Shown piece by piece: positions 15,591-24,716 of a DNA stretch of 64,000 nt. Every line of letters starts with the position of its first letter. Positions within the stretch are counted from its first letter, which is position 1. The notes below the pieces were generated by a model. It had not been told where the DNA came from. It saw only the letters and a program-made list of their open reading frames with translations, and did not search any database. The position numbers were made by a program, and so were the translations under genes. Source of the stretch: Heyndrickxia acidicola (GTDB taxonomy: Bacteria > Bacillota > Bacilli > Bacillales > Bacillaceae_C); NCBI RefSeq assembly GCF_001636425.1, contig NZ_KV440953.1:1066847-1130846 (forward strand). The letters are read 5' to 3'.

Positions 15591-15995
15591 CTATTGCATT
15601 TCATTTGCAGGTTTACTGCGAATAGATTGATATAGTTCTATAATATTGCCATCTGGATCCTTGAAATGCGCAATTCTCGAACCCCAATCCCTTCGGTCAT
15701 GAGGAGGATTGATGAACCGCACGTTCTTTTTCTTTAATAAAACATATGCCTCGTCTACATTTTTCACTTCAAACTGAAGCAAAAAAACAGATGGTCCCTT
15801 TTGTACAGTTTTGCCGCTTTCTTCTTCAAGCTCTGATAACATATTGGACTGCTTAAAGAGCGCTAAGTGCTGTTCTTCAAAATATGCATATTCGCCGAGC
15901 GCATCAATCCAACCTTCAAACCCCAAAGTATCCCTGTAAAATTCAACTGATTTATGAACATCCCTTACCAAAAGCCTTACAGCATGAAAATCCAC
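15591..15995 (-). CDS. VOC-superfamily (glyoxalase/bleomycin-resistance) protein
   Basis: A 134-residue protein with paired beta-alpha-beta-beta-beta modules: FHAVRLLVRDVHKSVEFYRD at the start and HFKDPDGNIIELYQS at the end, where the Glu of NIIEL is the usual last metal ligand. VOC proteins include glyoxalase I, dioxygenases and antibiotic-binding proteins; the role is open. GTG 15993-15995 is the start, with GGGTGGG 6 nt upstream. Confidence 0.8.
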   Translation of the reverse strand: MDFHAVRLLVRDVHKSVEFYRDTLGFEGWIDALGEYAYFEEQHLALFKQSNMLSELEEESGKTVQKGPSVFLLQFEVKNVDEAYVLLKKKNVRFINPPHDRRDWGSRIAHFKDPDGNIIELYQSIRSKPANEMQ

Positions 15996-16102
15996 GTCTA
16001 TCCCACCCTTTTTTATAACGTAGATGTACTGTTACCTAATATATGAAATGCAGATTACCTGTATGATATCACGTCACTTCTATAAAAGTATTCTTATCAA
16101 AA

Positions 16103-16161
16103 GCCCTGTTAAAGCTTGGTGATGATAACGCAATGTGGAAATCAACAAGCTTTAACAGGGC
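16103..16161. repeat. MITE-like inverted repeat, copy 1
   Basis: GCCCTGTTAAAGCTTG at 16103-16118 and its exact complement CAAGCTTTAACAGGGC at 16146-16161 enclose a 27-nt loop. The perfect 16-bp arms are shared in degenerate form with 18342-18393 and 19594-19684. It lies just downstream of the TrmB gene on the minus strand and is followed there by TTTT, so it may double as a terminator. Confidence 0.8.
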
Positions 16162-16204
16162 AATAAGGTAAGAATGTAGTTTACTTTGCTTTTAGTTATT
16201 CATT

Positions 16205-16963
16205 TTAATATCGCAGATTAAATAATATTTTTTGAATTTCCTCATCCTCCATAATGGTATCACGATACTTCTGTGTGATTTGGGTCAAGGCTACATCGTG
16301 ATAGAAAAACTCGGTAAAGAATTTAACCATCGGACGAGACTGTGTGCGTATGGATTGCCATTTTGATTCTTCAATTCCCGCAAAAAGAATTTCCTGTTCA
16401 TCTACTATCAGTATTCTGCTTCTTTCCAGATGCTCATGCCTGGAATCCGGTATCAGCGTAATGATGGATGGAATGATTGATTCAATTACTCCAATTACAT
16501 GAATATGGATTTTTAAACCATGCTTATATTTTTCCTCCAGCAGAGGAAGGTAAAATTGCAAATCATCCTCCCATCCAGAAATTATAATCGATTTTCTGGC
16601 TCCATCAAGTAATTCCTTCATTACACTTTGAATCGAGTGATTATCCTTTAACGTCCATACTCTGTCATCAACAGGAGCCGATTTTCTGTGTACCTTTTTC
16701 ATTTCCTGTACATTTGATTCAAAATGGGCCTTCAGCTTTTCGATGGCTGCTTCAAGAGGAAGGGCTGAATAAAGACGTTTTTTTTCAGTTGTCGACTCAA
16801 GAATCATTCCTTTTTCTAAAAGCCGCTGAAGGACTTCATAGACCTTTGATCTTGGTACTCCTGACATCTTCACAATCCCAGTTGCATCTAACACCTGGCC
16901 GGAAGTGATGAGTGCCTGATACACCTGGCTTTCATATTGTGTAAAACCAAACTGTTGCAGCAT
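16205..16963 (-). CDS. TrmB-family transcriptional regulator
   Basis: A 252-residue regulator. The N-terminal winged helix is at about residues 1-70 (FGFTQYESQVYQALITSGQV, MSGVPRSKVYEVLQRLLEKG), and a TrmB C-terminal domain of phospholipase-D-like fold covers about 105-240 (SIIISGWEDDLQFYLPLLEE, RSRILIVDEQEILFAG). TrmB proteins repress or activate transport and sugar genes. This one is divergent from an MFS exporter, and a 13-bp-arm palindrome lies over the exporter promoter, so repression of that exporter is the simplest model. GGAG is 8 nt before ATG. Confidence 0.85.
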   Translation of the reverse strand: MLQQFGFTQYESQVYQALITSGQVLDATGIVKMSGVPRSKVYEVLQRLLEKGMILESTTEKKRLYSALPLEAAIEKLKAHFESNVQEMKKVHRKSAPVDDRVWTLKDNHSIQSVMKELLDGARKSIIISGWEDDLQFYLPLLEEKYKHGLKIHIHVIGVIESIIPSIITLIPDSRHEHLERSRILIVDEQEILFAGIEESKWQSIRTQSRPMVKFFTEFFYHDVALTQITQKYRDTIMEDEEIQKILFNLRY

Positions 16964-17035
16964 TTCACTGACTCCTTATTCTCATTCTTTACTATCATCA
17001 TAACATAAAGAACTATTATTTATTTATTCGATCAT

Positions 17036-17064
17036 TTTACAAGTAAGCCTCATCATGTTATGTT
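17036..17064 (+). promoter_or_regulatory. Predicted sigma-A promoter of the MFS gene
   Basis: TTTACA at 17036-17041 and TATGTT at 17059-17064 with a 17-nt spacer. The -10 box overlaps the first arm of the operator palindrome. Confidence 0.45.
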
Positions 17065-17087
17065 ACCATTATAGTGGTAACATAACA
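17056..17087. promoter_or_regulatory. Perfect palindromic operator between trmB-like and MFS genes
   Basis: TGTTATGTTACCA at 17056-17068 and its exact complement TGGTAACATAACA at 17075-17087, with a 6-nt centre. The 13-bp arms overlap the predicted -10 box and end 11 nt before the MFS ATG, a repressor position. The TrmB-family neighbour is the likely binder. Confidence 0.75.
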
Positions 17088-17098
17088 AAGAGAGGAAC

Positions 17099-18271
17099 AT
17101 GGGTATGGATAAACGAGTTTATTTGCTAACAACAGTATCCTTTGTTGTGGGAATGGTGGAGCTGATGATCGGAGGTCTTTTGGATATCATTGCAGCCGAT
17201 CTTCATGTCAGTCTGGGAAAAGCAGGCTTTTTAATTACAATTTTTTCACTAGTTTTTGCTGTCTCTGCTCCCATTTTACTAACGATAACGGCAAAAATAG
17301 AAAGAAAACGCCTGACATTGTCAGCGCTTTGCATATTCCTGGCTGGAAATGCTCTTGCAGCCATGAGTCACAGCTACGGACTGCTGCTGTTGGCAAGAGT
17401 ATTATCAGCAGCGAGCGGTTCTCTTCTTGTTGTACTTTGTGTCACAATGGCTTCAAACATTGTAGAAGAAAAATACCGAGCCCGGTCTATAGGCGTTGTG
17501 TTCATGGGAATTAGTGCATCGCTTGTATTAGGGGTCCCAATCGGATTAATGCTTGGAAACAACTTTGGCTGGCAGGCACCATTTGTCTTAATCTGTGTGT
17601 TGACTGCCGCATCTATTGCAGGGGTATATTTTTTCATGGAGGATTTGGCTCCGACCACAGCCATACCTTTAAGAAAACAGCTTGCAACATTGAAAGATCG
17701 AAAAATATTATTTGCACAAATCACATCTTACCTCTTTTTAGCCGGTCATCTAACCCTTTATGGATACCTTACACCATTTTTAAAGGAATCTCTCGGGCTA
17801 AACGGAAACTGGGTAAGTGCCGTTTATTTGATTTTTGGCATTGCCGCCGTAGCAGGCGGAGGGATTGGAGGTTTCCTTGCTGACCGGTTTGGAACAAAAA
17901 GAACCATTCTCGGTGTAATCATTGTTTTTGCAATATCGATTTTTTCCATTCCTTTTACTATTTTTTCTTTTCCCATTTTCCTTACAGTTATGGCGGTTTG
18001 GAGCATGCTCAGCTGGGCAGTTACACCAGCGATGCAAAGCTATCTAATCGAGCTTTCCTCAAATGCATCAGACATACAGCAGGGCTTAAATAACTCAGCA
18101 CTTCATTTAGGCATCGCTTCCGGTTCTTTTATTGGGGGAATCGTTATTGAAAAATCCTCCATAGATGTTAATCCAGAAGTAGGAGGCATTATCGTCCTTC
18201 TTGCCTTATGTGCTGCTGTGATTTCCATGGCGAAACAAAAACAAGGCAGGATAGTAAAAACAACAAAATAA
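17099..18271 (+). CDS. Major facilitator superfamily exporter
   Basis: A 390-residue, 12-helix MFS protein (DHA1-like size) beginning MGMDKRVYLLTTVSFVVGMV. It has the loop 2-3 region with IERKRL and a second-half motif FLADRFGTKR. Such carriers usually expel drugs or small metabolites by proton antiport. The first ATG (17099) and a second in-frame ATG at 17105 share one GAGAGG site; either may be used. Regulation by the divergent TrmB-like protein through the 17056-17087 palindrome is likely. Confidence 0.8.
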   Translation: MGMDKRVYLLTTVSFVVGMVELMIGGLLDIIAADLHVSLGKAGFLITIFSLVFAVSAPILLTITAKIERKRLTLSALCIFLAGNALAAMSHSYGLLLLARVLSAASGSLLVVLCVTMASNIVEEKYRARSIGVVFMGISASLVLGVPIGLMLGNNFGWQAPFVLICVLTAASIAGVYFFMEDLAPTTAIPLRKQLATLKDRKILFAQITSYLFLAGHLTLYGYLTPFLKESLGLNGNWVSAVYLIFGIAAVAGGGIGGFLADRFGTKRTILGVIIVFAISIFSIPFTIFSFPIFLTVMAVWSMLSWAVTPAMQSYLIELSSNASDIQQGLNNSALHLGIASGSFIGGIVIEKSSIDVNPEVGGIIVLLALCAAVISMAKQKQGRIVKTTK

Positions 18272-18279
18272 AGATAGCA

Positions 18280-18313
18280 AAAAAAGGAAGGACTAAATCA
18301 CCCTTCCTTTTTT
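18280..18313 (+). terminator. Terminator of the MFS gene
   Basis: AAAAAAGGAAGG pairs with CCTTCCTTTTTT across a 10-nt loop, 8 nt after the stop. Confidence 0.9.
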
Positions 18314-18341
18314 AGTTAAAAATTATAAATTTTTTATTAAA

Positions 18342-18393
18342 AGGCTCTGTTAAAATTCTATATTGAAAACAACAGAGTGCTTTAACAAAGCCT
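18342..18393. repeat. MITE-like inverted repeat, copy 2
   Basis: AGGCTCTGTTAAA at 18342-18354 and TTTAACAAAGCCT at 18381-18393 pair with one mismatch. The inner AACAACAGAGT segment recurs in copy 3. Confidence 0.7.
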
Positions 18394-18484
18394 ATTAAAA
18401 GATATTTAAATCAGTTCGCGAACGATCTCACTGTGTTACCCTAACGTGTATATCAAATAATAACAAAATTCCCCAATAGAGCTT

Positions 18485-19450
18485 TTATGGAATTAAAAGT
18501 ACCTTCCCTGTACTTTTTCTGCTTTCAAGTAGATTATGGGCTTTTTGTCCATCTTTTAATGAAAAGACTGCAGGTTCAGAGATTTTCAAGCTTCCATCCA
18601 TAATCCACTGGAACAGCTCTTGAGAACGGCTTACACGCTCCTGATGTGATGTTAGTACATTCCAGAGATCACCGCCGGTTAAGGTTTTAGAAGTATCCAT
18701 CAGCATTCGTGGATCTACAGGTACAGGATCACCGCCTGCCATTCCATAAAATACAACCGTTCCGCCAATCCGGACTGCTTTAAAGCTATCCATTAAGGTT
18801 ACACCTACTGATTCATAAGCAACGTCTGCTCCCTTTCCTTCCGTTAGCTGCTTCACTCTTTCCTTCCAGTTTTCGGAATAAAGGAACATATAATCTGCAC
18901 CTGCTTGAATGCCTGCCTGCCGTTTTTCTTCAGAGGAAGTTAAGCCAATGACTTTCCCTCCCAACAGCTTAATGATTTGAACAAGGAGCTGACCGACACC
19001 TCCGGCTGCAGCGTGTACAAGTGCCACATCCCCTTTTTTAATCGCATAGCTGTCTTTTGTTAGATAATGGGCTGTTAAACCCTGCAGCAAAAGCGCAGCT
19101 GCTGTTTCAAATGAAATATCGTCAGGCAAGGGAATAGCCCGATCGACAGGTACGGCAACCAGCGCAGCATTCGCATAGGGTACATCCGCAAAGGCAATAC
19201 GGTCACCCTCTCTAAAGCTTGTTACTTTTTCTCCTGTTTGAATAACGATCCCGGCTCCTTCATATCCAAGAATATATGGAGGTTTGCCTGCAAGATGATA
19301 ATTTCCTTTCCTTCTATAAACATCAGCAAAGTTTAATCCAATTGCTTTCATTTCTACAAGGATTTCATCAGGTCCAATTTTCGGATCTTGTATGTCTTCA
19401 TAATGAAGGACTTCTGGTCCGCCAAATTCATTAAAAATAAGTGCTTTCAT
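18485..19450 (-). CDS. Zinc-independent quinone oxidoreductase, MDR family
   Basis: A 321-residue medium-chain reductase. The GroES-like N-terminal half has VEMKAIGLNFADVYRRKGNY and GYEGAGIV; the nucleotide domain has HAAAGGVGQLLVQ (about 145-157), with the NADPH-favouring TSSEEKRQ loop after the next strand. The cysteine ligands of the structural zinc lobe are absent, as in QOR/zeta-crystallin relatives. These reduce quinones or alpha,beta-unsaturated carbonyls with NADPH. GGAGAG lies 5 nt before ATG. It stands alone. Confidence 0.85.
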   Translation of the reverse strand: MKALIFNEFGGPEVLHYEDIQDPKIGPDEILVEMKAIGLNFADVYRRKGNYHLAGKPPYILGYEGAGIVIQTGEKVTSFREGDRIAFADVPYANAALVAVPVDRAIPLPDDISFETAAALLLQGLTAHYLTKDSYAIKKGDVALVHAAAGGVGQLLVQIIKLLGGKVIGLTSSEEKRQAGIQAGADYMFLYSENWKERVKQLTEGKGADVAYESVGVTLMDSFKAVRIGGTVVFYGMAGGDPVPVDPRMLMDTSKTLTGGDLWNVLTSHQERVSRSQELFQWIMDGSLKISEPAVFSLKDGQKAHNLLESRKSTGKVLLIP

Positions 19451-19593
19451 ATTTACTCTCCAATTGTATTCGTTATATTTACATAAAACATTGTACTATG
19501 TTCCTGAAACATTTCAAAGCAGCATGCTGTTACGAAAGCTGTTTGAACATCTCATATGGAAGCTGAACTCAATCCTGCGATCTCTTATAAATA

Positions 19594-19684
19594 AACTTTG
19601 TAAAATTCAATGTTGATAGTCGTGTGAAACAGCCATTTCACAAGAATGAGATAAAAACAACAGAGTCCTCTAACAAAGCCTTTA
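19594..19684. repeat. MITE-like inverted repeat, copy 3 (degenerate)
   Basis: The right end AACAACAGAGTCCTCTAACA followed by AAGCCT matches copy 2; the left end (ACTTTGTAAAATTC) is diverged. It abuts the stop codon of the 47-codon gene. Confidence 0.5.
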
Positions 19685-19825
19685 GGTAAAATCTTTTCCC
19701 TCCGACTGTTTTCTTGCCTCCCGATATGCAAGATAATGTTTAAACACACGTTCCCATTTGCCATGCTCTAACTCCATTGAAGAATATTTTCTAATCGAAA
19801 AGGATAATCTGGTTTTCAATTTCAT
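19682..19825 (-). CDS. 47-residue small protein, unknown
   Basis: ATG 19823-19825 follows GGAAGG by 6 nt and encodes MKLKTRLSFSIRKYSSMELE followed by HGKWERVFKHYLAYREARKQ and a short tail. It is basic and helical, with no hydrophobic stretch. A good ribosome binding site and protein-like composition support it; no family is recognised. Its stop codon overlaps the edge of a degenerate MITE-like repeat. Confidence 0.5.
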   Translation of the reverse strand: MKLKTRLSFSIRKYSSMELEHGKWERVFKHYLAYREARKQSEGKDFT

Positions 19826-19906
19826 CAACAGCCTTCCTTTTTTCTTTTCTTAATACCCTTTTTTGTTAAAAATTAACAAGCCTGCTATTTAAACTTTCTC
19901 ACAAAG

Positions 19907-19938
19907 AAACAGCATGAGACATAAACCCATGCTGTTTT
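19907..19938 (-). terminator. Probable terminator of the DinB gene
   Basis: AAACAGCATG and CATGCTGTTT form a 10-bp stem; the minus-strand tail TTTCTTTG is only moderately T-rich. It lies 15 nt after the stop. Confidence 0.6.
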
Positions 19939-19952
19939 CTAGATCACAATTC

Positions 19953-20498
19953 TTAAATTCTGTTATATTGTGGAAACTCTGGAGAGGCAGCATACCGTTC
20001 TTTTAAAATTTTCCGATGATGAAGCTCATGCCCTGCAATGATATAGCCTAAAGCACGGACAGATACCTTAGATTGATTCGCTTCCCCTAAGCGGGTCAAA
20101 AGATCAGGCTGCAGGCTTTTTATTAAAGAAATGGAAGATTCGCGTACTAAAAGAAAATCGTCTATTAAGTCCTGTAAGCTTCGCTGATTAAAGGAAGCGT
20201 TGGCTACATAACTATTTTCATCGAATCCGGGAAGTGATACCGATTCTCCTCTTGCAATAGCCAAAAGCCGATATGCCATAATTCGTTCTGTATCTGTAAT
20301 ATGGCCTAAGACTTCTTTTATGCTCCACTTTTCAGGTGCGTAAGAAAAATAAGACTGTTCTTCTGAAAAATTCCCAAAGAATTCAGCAGCTGTCTTTTTT
20401 TGATTCATTAGCACGTCTTTTATATTGCCTTCTGGTGCTAAACATATATACCTGTGATAAAATGGATCGTATTCATTCAACTCAGGACGAGTGTTCAT
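19953..20498 (-). CDS. DinB/YfiT-like metal-dependent four-helix protein
   Basis: A 181-residue DinB-superfamily protein. The metal-binding His are in VLGHITDTERIMAYRLLAIA and GHELHHRKIL, the classical three-His arrangement. Family members include bacillithiol S-transferases and maleylpyruvate isomerases, and DinB itself is DNA-damage induced. ATG 20496-20498 is chosen because AAGGAGG precedes it by 8 nt; the longer frame overlaps the upstream gene. It is 31 nt from that acetyltransferase gene and probably in the same transcript. Confidence 0.8.
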   Translation of the reverse strand: MNTRPELNEYDPFYHRYICLAPEGNIKDVLMNQKKTAAEFFGNFSEEQSYFSYAPEKWSIKEVLGHITDTERIMAYRLLAIARGESVSLPGFDENSYVANASFNQRSLQDLIDDFLLVRESSISLIKSLQPDLLTRLGEANQSKVSVRALGYIIAGHELHHRKILKERYAASPEFPQYNRI

Positions 20499-20529
20499 TC
20501 TTTTTTCCTCCTTTTTTTTGCATATTTTT

Positions 20530-21057
20530 TTATATGGCTGAAGTTGGGTTGTTATGAACATTTAATTGGTACTGCATGATTATCAATTCCCCTTTTTTCC
20601 CTATCATCCGCCTGCCTGTATCAATAAAACCACACTTGTTATAAAGGCTTCTTGCTGGGAGGTTGGCAACATTCACAGCAAGAATAATTTCATTCTTATC
20701 TTGAAAATGGTATTTTACAAAGGATGGGAGCAATTTTAATGACGTACTGGCAATTCCCCTCCATTGATAATCAGAAGCAACTGAATAGGCTCTTAAAAGG
20801 ATCGCACTGGGATTATCACTATAGTTCCTTGCACCTTCTCCACCATGCAATACAAAGAACCCGGCACACGATTCATGAAGCATAATTAAGATTGGGTGCC
20901 GGTTATTTTCTTCCTCGCATTTTTTTAAAGCATCAAGGGGCATTGCTGTATATCTCCTTTGCTCATCTGCCAGGGTATACGTCATCAGCTGTTCAAGGTG
21001 TTTTTTTTCATAGCGGATGATGGTCACCTTTGAAGGTGCCTCTCTCGAATAATTCAC
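20530..21057 (-). CDS. GNAT-family N-acetyltransferase
   Basis: A 175-residue GNAT protein: ILLRAYSVASDYQWRGIAST carries the acetyl-CoA loop and VNVANLPARSLYNKCGFIDT the C-terminal half. It starts at GTG 21055-21057 after GGAAGG (6 nt). It is followed at 31 nt by the DinB-like gene, suggesting a two-gene operon, perhaps for modification or detoxification of the same class of compounds. The acceptor is unknown. Confidence 0.75.
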   Translation of the reverse strand: MNYSREAPSKVTIIRYEKKHLEQLMTYTLADEQRRYTAMPLDALKKCEEENNRHPILIMLHESCAGFFVLHGGEGARNYSDNPSAILLRAYSVASDYQWRGIASTSLKLLPSFVKYHFQDKNEIILAVNVANLPARSLYNKCGFIDTGRRMIGKKGELIIMQYQLNVHNNPTSAI

Positions 21058-21340
21058 GGTCTACCTTCCTCTCCTACTCTAGCAAAATAGCCATTTTATC
21101 CATTTTATCCTATTTTTAGTTTGTTAGAAAGATTATCGTATGTAATACTGCAAATAGCTCATTTTCCTCCTAACTATGCCCCTTCTCTATTATGAATCAA
21201 CCAACTTCTTGATAATTTAAGTGCCTTTTATGAAGCAGGAAAGAGGATTTTTTCTGAATAATAGCTCATAATGTAGATAAATAAAAGAATGATAGTTGCA
21301 ATGAGCTTTTCAAACCGGTTAAACGAGAGGAGAAAACAGC

Positions 21341-22327
21341 ATGCAAAAACGCAAATTGGGAAAAAACGGCCCTGAGGTATCAGCAATTGGTCTTGGATGC
21401 ATGGGAATGTCTGATTTTTATTCTGGACGCAACGATGCGGAATCTATAAAAACTATCCATTATGCTTTGGAGCTTGGCATTAATTTTTTGGACACAGCTG
21501 ATATGTACGGTGTAGGTGCCAATGAAGAGCTTGTTGGAAAAGCCTTGAAAGGACGAAGGGACCAGGTTGTTCTCGCTACAAAATTTGGGAACGTCCGAGG
21601 AAAAGATGGTTCCTTTAAAGGTGTGAACGGAAGACCCGAGTATGTTAGAGAAGCATGTGATGCAAGCCTTCTCCGCTTAGGAGTGGATTACATTGATGTC
21701 TATTATCAGCACCGTGTTGACCCAAAGACACCAATTGAAGAAACCGTAGGCGCAATGGCTGAACTTGTAAAAGAAGGAAAAGTCCGCTACCTGGGTTTAT
21801 CAGAGGCTGCTCCTGAAACCATTCGCAAAGCACATATGATACATCCAATTACTGTACTCCAAACAGAATATTCTTTATGGAGCCGGGATGTAGAAGATGA
21901 AATACTGCCTGCAGTGAGAGAGCTTGGAATCGGTTTTGTTCCCTACAGTCCTTTAGGCAGAGGCTTCCTTACCGGCCAAATTACCAAATTTGAGGATTTA
22001 GCAGAAGATGATTATCGGCGCTTTTCCCCTCGTTTCCAGGGAGAGAATTTTCAAAAGAACCTGCAGCTGGTAGATAAAATAAAAGAAATCGCTCAAGAAA
22101 AAGGCTGCCAGCCCTCACAGCTTGCCCTTGCCTGGCTTCTTGCACAGGGCGAGGATATTGTTCCGATCCCTGGAACAAAACGCAGGAATTATCTGGAAGA
22201 GAATATGCAGGCTGTTAACCTAAATCTTACACCAGAAGAGCTTGAGTTCATTAATAAGGCAGCACCCCAAGGAGCAGCTGCAGGTACACGTTACCCGGAA
22301 GTCAATATGAAAGGTGTAAATTTATAA
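21341..22327 (+). CDS. Aldo/keto reductase
   Basis: A 328-residue TIM-barrel reductase. Catalytic residues are visible as Asp-Tyr in FLDTADMYG (about residues 49-57), Lys in LATKFGN and His in YYQHRVD. The NADPH-binding end is [14 protein letters not shown]. It belongs to the long AKR branch with YakC-like enzymes acting on aldehydes. GGAG is 8 nt before ATG. Single gene with its own terminator. Confidence 0.85.
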   Translation: MQKRKLGKNGPEVSAIGLGCMGMSDFYSGRNDAESIKTIHYALELGINFLDTADMYGVGANEELVGKALKGRRDQVVLATKFGNVRGKDGSFKGVNGRPEYVREACDASLLRLGVDYIDVYYQHRVDPKTPIEETVGAMAELVKEGKVRYLGLSEAAPETIRKAHMIHPITVLQTEYSLWSRDVEDEILPAVRELGIGFVPYSPLGRGFLTGQITKFEDLAEDDYRRFSPRFQGENFQKNLQLVDKIKEIAQEKGCQPSQLALAWLLAQGEDIVPIPGTKRRNYLEENMQAVNLNLTPEELEFINKAAPQGAAAGTRYPEVNMKGVNL

Positions 22328-22357
22328 GAATTCTTACTATCTGCAAACAGCTCCCAG

Positions 22358-22386
22358 AGCCCTCTGTTCAAAACAGAGGGCTTTTC
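22358..22386 (+). terminator. Terminator of the aldo/keto reductase gene
   Basis: AGCCCTCTGTT and AACAGAGGGCT form a perfect 11-bp stem with a 3-nt loop, then TTTTC. Confidence 0.85.
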
Positions 22387-22400
22387 AACTCTAAGAACCA

Positions 22401-22777
22401 TTAATCTCGAATAATACCTTTGCTTGAACCAATCAACACTTCTTTGCCGTTTTGGTTCCTGTAAATAGATTTAATTTCTACCTTTTTATATTCCTTCTGC
22501 TGTTCTACCTGTGAAAGAATTACTTCACAGATTATAATATCACCGGCAAAAACCGGACGGACAAATTCACTAACCATTTCTCTTGCAATATAATTTAAAT
22601 CCCCTCCGATTTTGGTCCCAATACTGGCAGTCAGCAAACCGTGCACCATTAACCGCCCATTTTCACCCGGTTCCATATGATGATTCCCTTTATCCCCTGT
22701 CAGCTCTGCAAATTGAAGAATCTCATCATGATGGAACGTTCTTTCGTACGTGAATACGTCCCCGTTTTAATATCCAA
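22401..22777 (-). pseudogene. MaoC-like (hot-dog) dehydratase, one-base frameshift
   Basis: The intact part (from MEPGENGRLMVHGLLTASIG to the end) is the second half of a MaoC/FabZ-like hot-dog domain. The first half is readable upstream as VFTYERTFHHDEILQFAELT, with GDKGNHH completing it, but an in-frame stop blocks it. Starting from TTG 22775-22777 behind AGGTGGGG, the frame reads MDIKTG and then shifts at the C4 tract 22760-22763; one extra base there would join both halves. Relatives hydrate enoyl-CoA esters. A sequencing error is as likely as true decay. Confidence 0.65.
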
Positions 22778-23097
22778 CTCATTCCCCACCTGTTCTATTA
22801 ATTTTTAAAAGGAAAATATAAAAACTTTTATAATTACGTAAATGTGCAAGGCGCTTGCACTTTTCTGAATATTGAATATCTATTCATTTTACCATATTTT
22901 ATGTTGGTAAACTTTAAATAGATTCGACAAATATAACCGAATCTCTTCCTTGTTTTTAATAAAGATCAAATGGACTACCTGTTTCTGGTAAATAACACCC
23001 ATAAATTATGCAATATATTTTAAAATACGAATAATTATCCCTATTCAAAGTTAATAATCTACCATCTATACTCAACTAGTACTCTATTAAAAGGGAG
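22778..23097. other. 320-nt intergenic region with two small inverted repeats
   Basis: GTGCAAG-GCG-CTTGCAC at 22843-22859 followed by TTTTC is a possible weak plus-strand terminator or operator. GATTCG and CGAATC flank 11 nt at 22921-22943. No gene is visible. Confidence 0.45.
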
Positions 23098-23106
23098 ATG
23101 AACAAT

Positions 23107-24710
23107 TTGGGCAAAAAAAATCTATTGATGTCGGTTGGATCAATATCCATGCTTGCAGTACCTTTTTCACATTCTGATGCTTCCGTTAAACATCCTTCGA
23201 CAAAACCAGCACCCCGGCCTTTTGAACTTCAAATCTTAGGAATTAATGATCTCCATGGTCAGCTCGATGTTACGAGGACGATTAATGGACGCAAGGTAGG
23301 AAGAGCAGACTATCTTGCTGCTTATTTAAAACAAAAGAATCTGAGGTGAAAGATACTCTCTTGGTTTCTGCAGGTGATGCAGTAGGTGCATCCGCTCCTG
23401 TATCTGCCTTAATGCAGGATGAACCGACCTTAAACATTTTAAATAAGCTGCATTTTGATGTAGGTACTTTGGGCAATCATGAATTTGATCATGGCGTAAA
23501 TGAAATGCTAAGGCAAATATATGGAGGTAAAAATCCAACAACCCACAAAAATTTTAATGGATTAGATTTTCCCTATGTCTGCGCTAACGTCATCAGCGAA
23601 AAAACAAAGAAACCCCTTCTACCTCCATACGTGATTAAAAAAGTCCACGGTGTAAATATTGGATTTATCGGTGTTGATACCACTGAAACACCTTCCATTA
23701 CCATGCCCAACAATGTAAAAGGCATCCAATTTACAGATGAAGCCAAAGCAATCAATAAGTATGCAAAAGTATTAAAGAAAAAGGGGATAAAAACCATCAT
23801 TGTTCTTGCCCATGATCCCGGCACCTCCAATCAAGATGGCAGCAATGCCAACGGAAAAGTGATCGACATCGCCAAAAAAGTAGATCCGGAGGTTGATGTA
23901 ATTTTTGGCGGCCACAATCATGCTTATTTAAATACAAAAGTTAATGGAAAACTGGTCGTCCAAGCTTACTCCTATGGAACAGCATTTTCAGATGTCCGCC
24001 TCTGGATCGATCCAAAAACAAAAGATGTCATAACTGATAATGCCGATATCATCACTACTTATCAGGATGCCATCAAACCCGACCCGCAAATTAAAAAAAT
24101 GATTGATGCAGATGAAGCCAAAGTAGCTCCATTAATCAATCAAAAACTTGGAACAGCTGCAGCTGCCTTAACGGGCCAACAAAATGCCAGCGGAGAATCT
24201 AATTTAGGAGATTTCATAACAGATGCCCAGCGGGATGCAACTGGGGCACAAATTGCCATTACCAATCCAGGAGGTATCCGTGCTGATATCAACAGCGGAA
24301 CAATTACGTGGGGAGACTTATATACTGTACAGCCGTTTAATAACACACTTGTTACCATGAATCTTACTGGGAGTCAGCTGCGTACGATATTAAATGAACA
24401 ATGGAGTGATAAAACGGATCCAAAAATGCTTCAAATTCCCGGTATGAAATATACGTGGGACAGCACGAAGGACGGAGATAAAGTCGTGTCTTTGACATTG
24501 GCCGACGGAACACCAATCGAAAATGACAAGTCCTATACAGTTACAGTGAACTCTTTCCTTTCAACTGGCGGAGATGGCTTTCTTGAATTAGCAAAAGGGG
24601 CCAATTTTGTAAATGGCATGATAGATCTCGATGCCCTAGTTAATTATGTTAAGAAACAAACCTCACCAATATCTGTATCAACAGGAGACAGAATTAAAAA
24701 AATTAACTAG
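23107..24710 (+). pseudogene. Secreted 5'-nucleotidase/UshA-type phosphatase, one-base frameshift
   Basis: Two abutting frames make one protein. The first has a signal-peptide-like N-terminus (GKKNLLMSVGSISMLAVPFS) and the first metal motif GINDLHGQ, then stops at 23349. The second carries VSAGDAVGAS, GNHEFDHG, GGHNHAYL and the C-terminal nucleotidase domain (SNLGDFITDAQRDATGAQIA). The frame is lost at the A4 run 23333-23336; one more A restores continuity. The product would dephosphorylate extracellular nucleotides. TTG 23107 with AAGGGAG 8 nt upstream is the best start. Stop and an alternative GTG overlap at 23346-23349, so reinitiation is conceivable. Confidence 0.75.
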
Positions 24711-24716
24711 ACAGAA

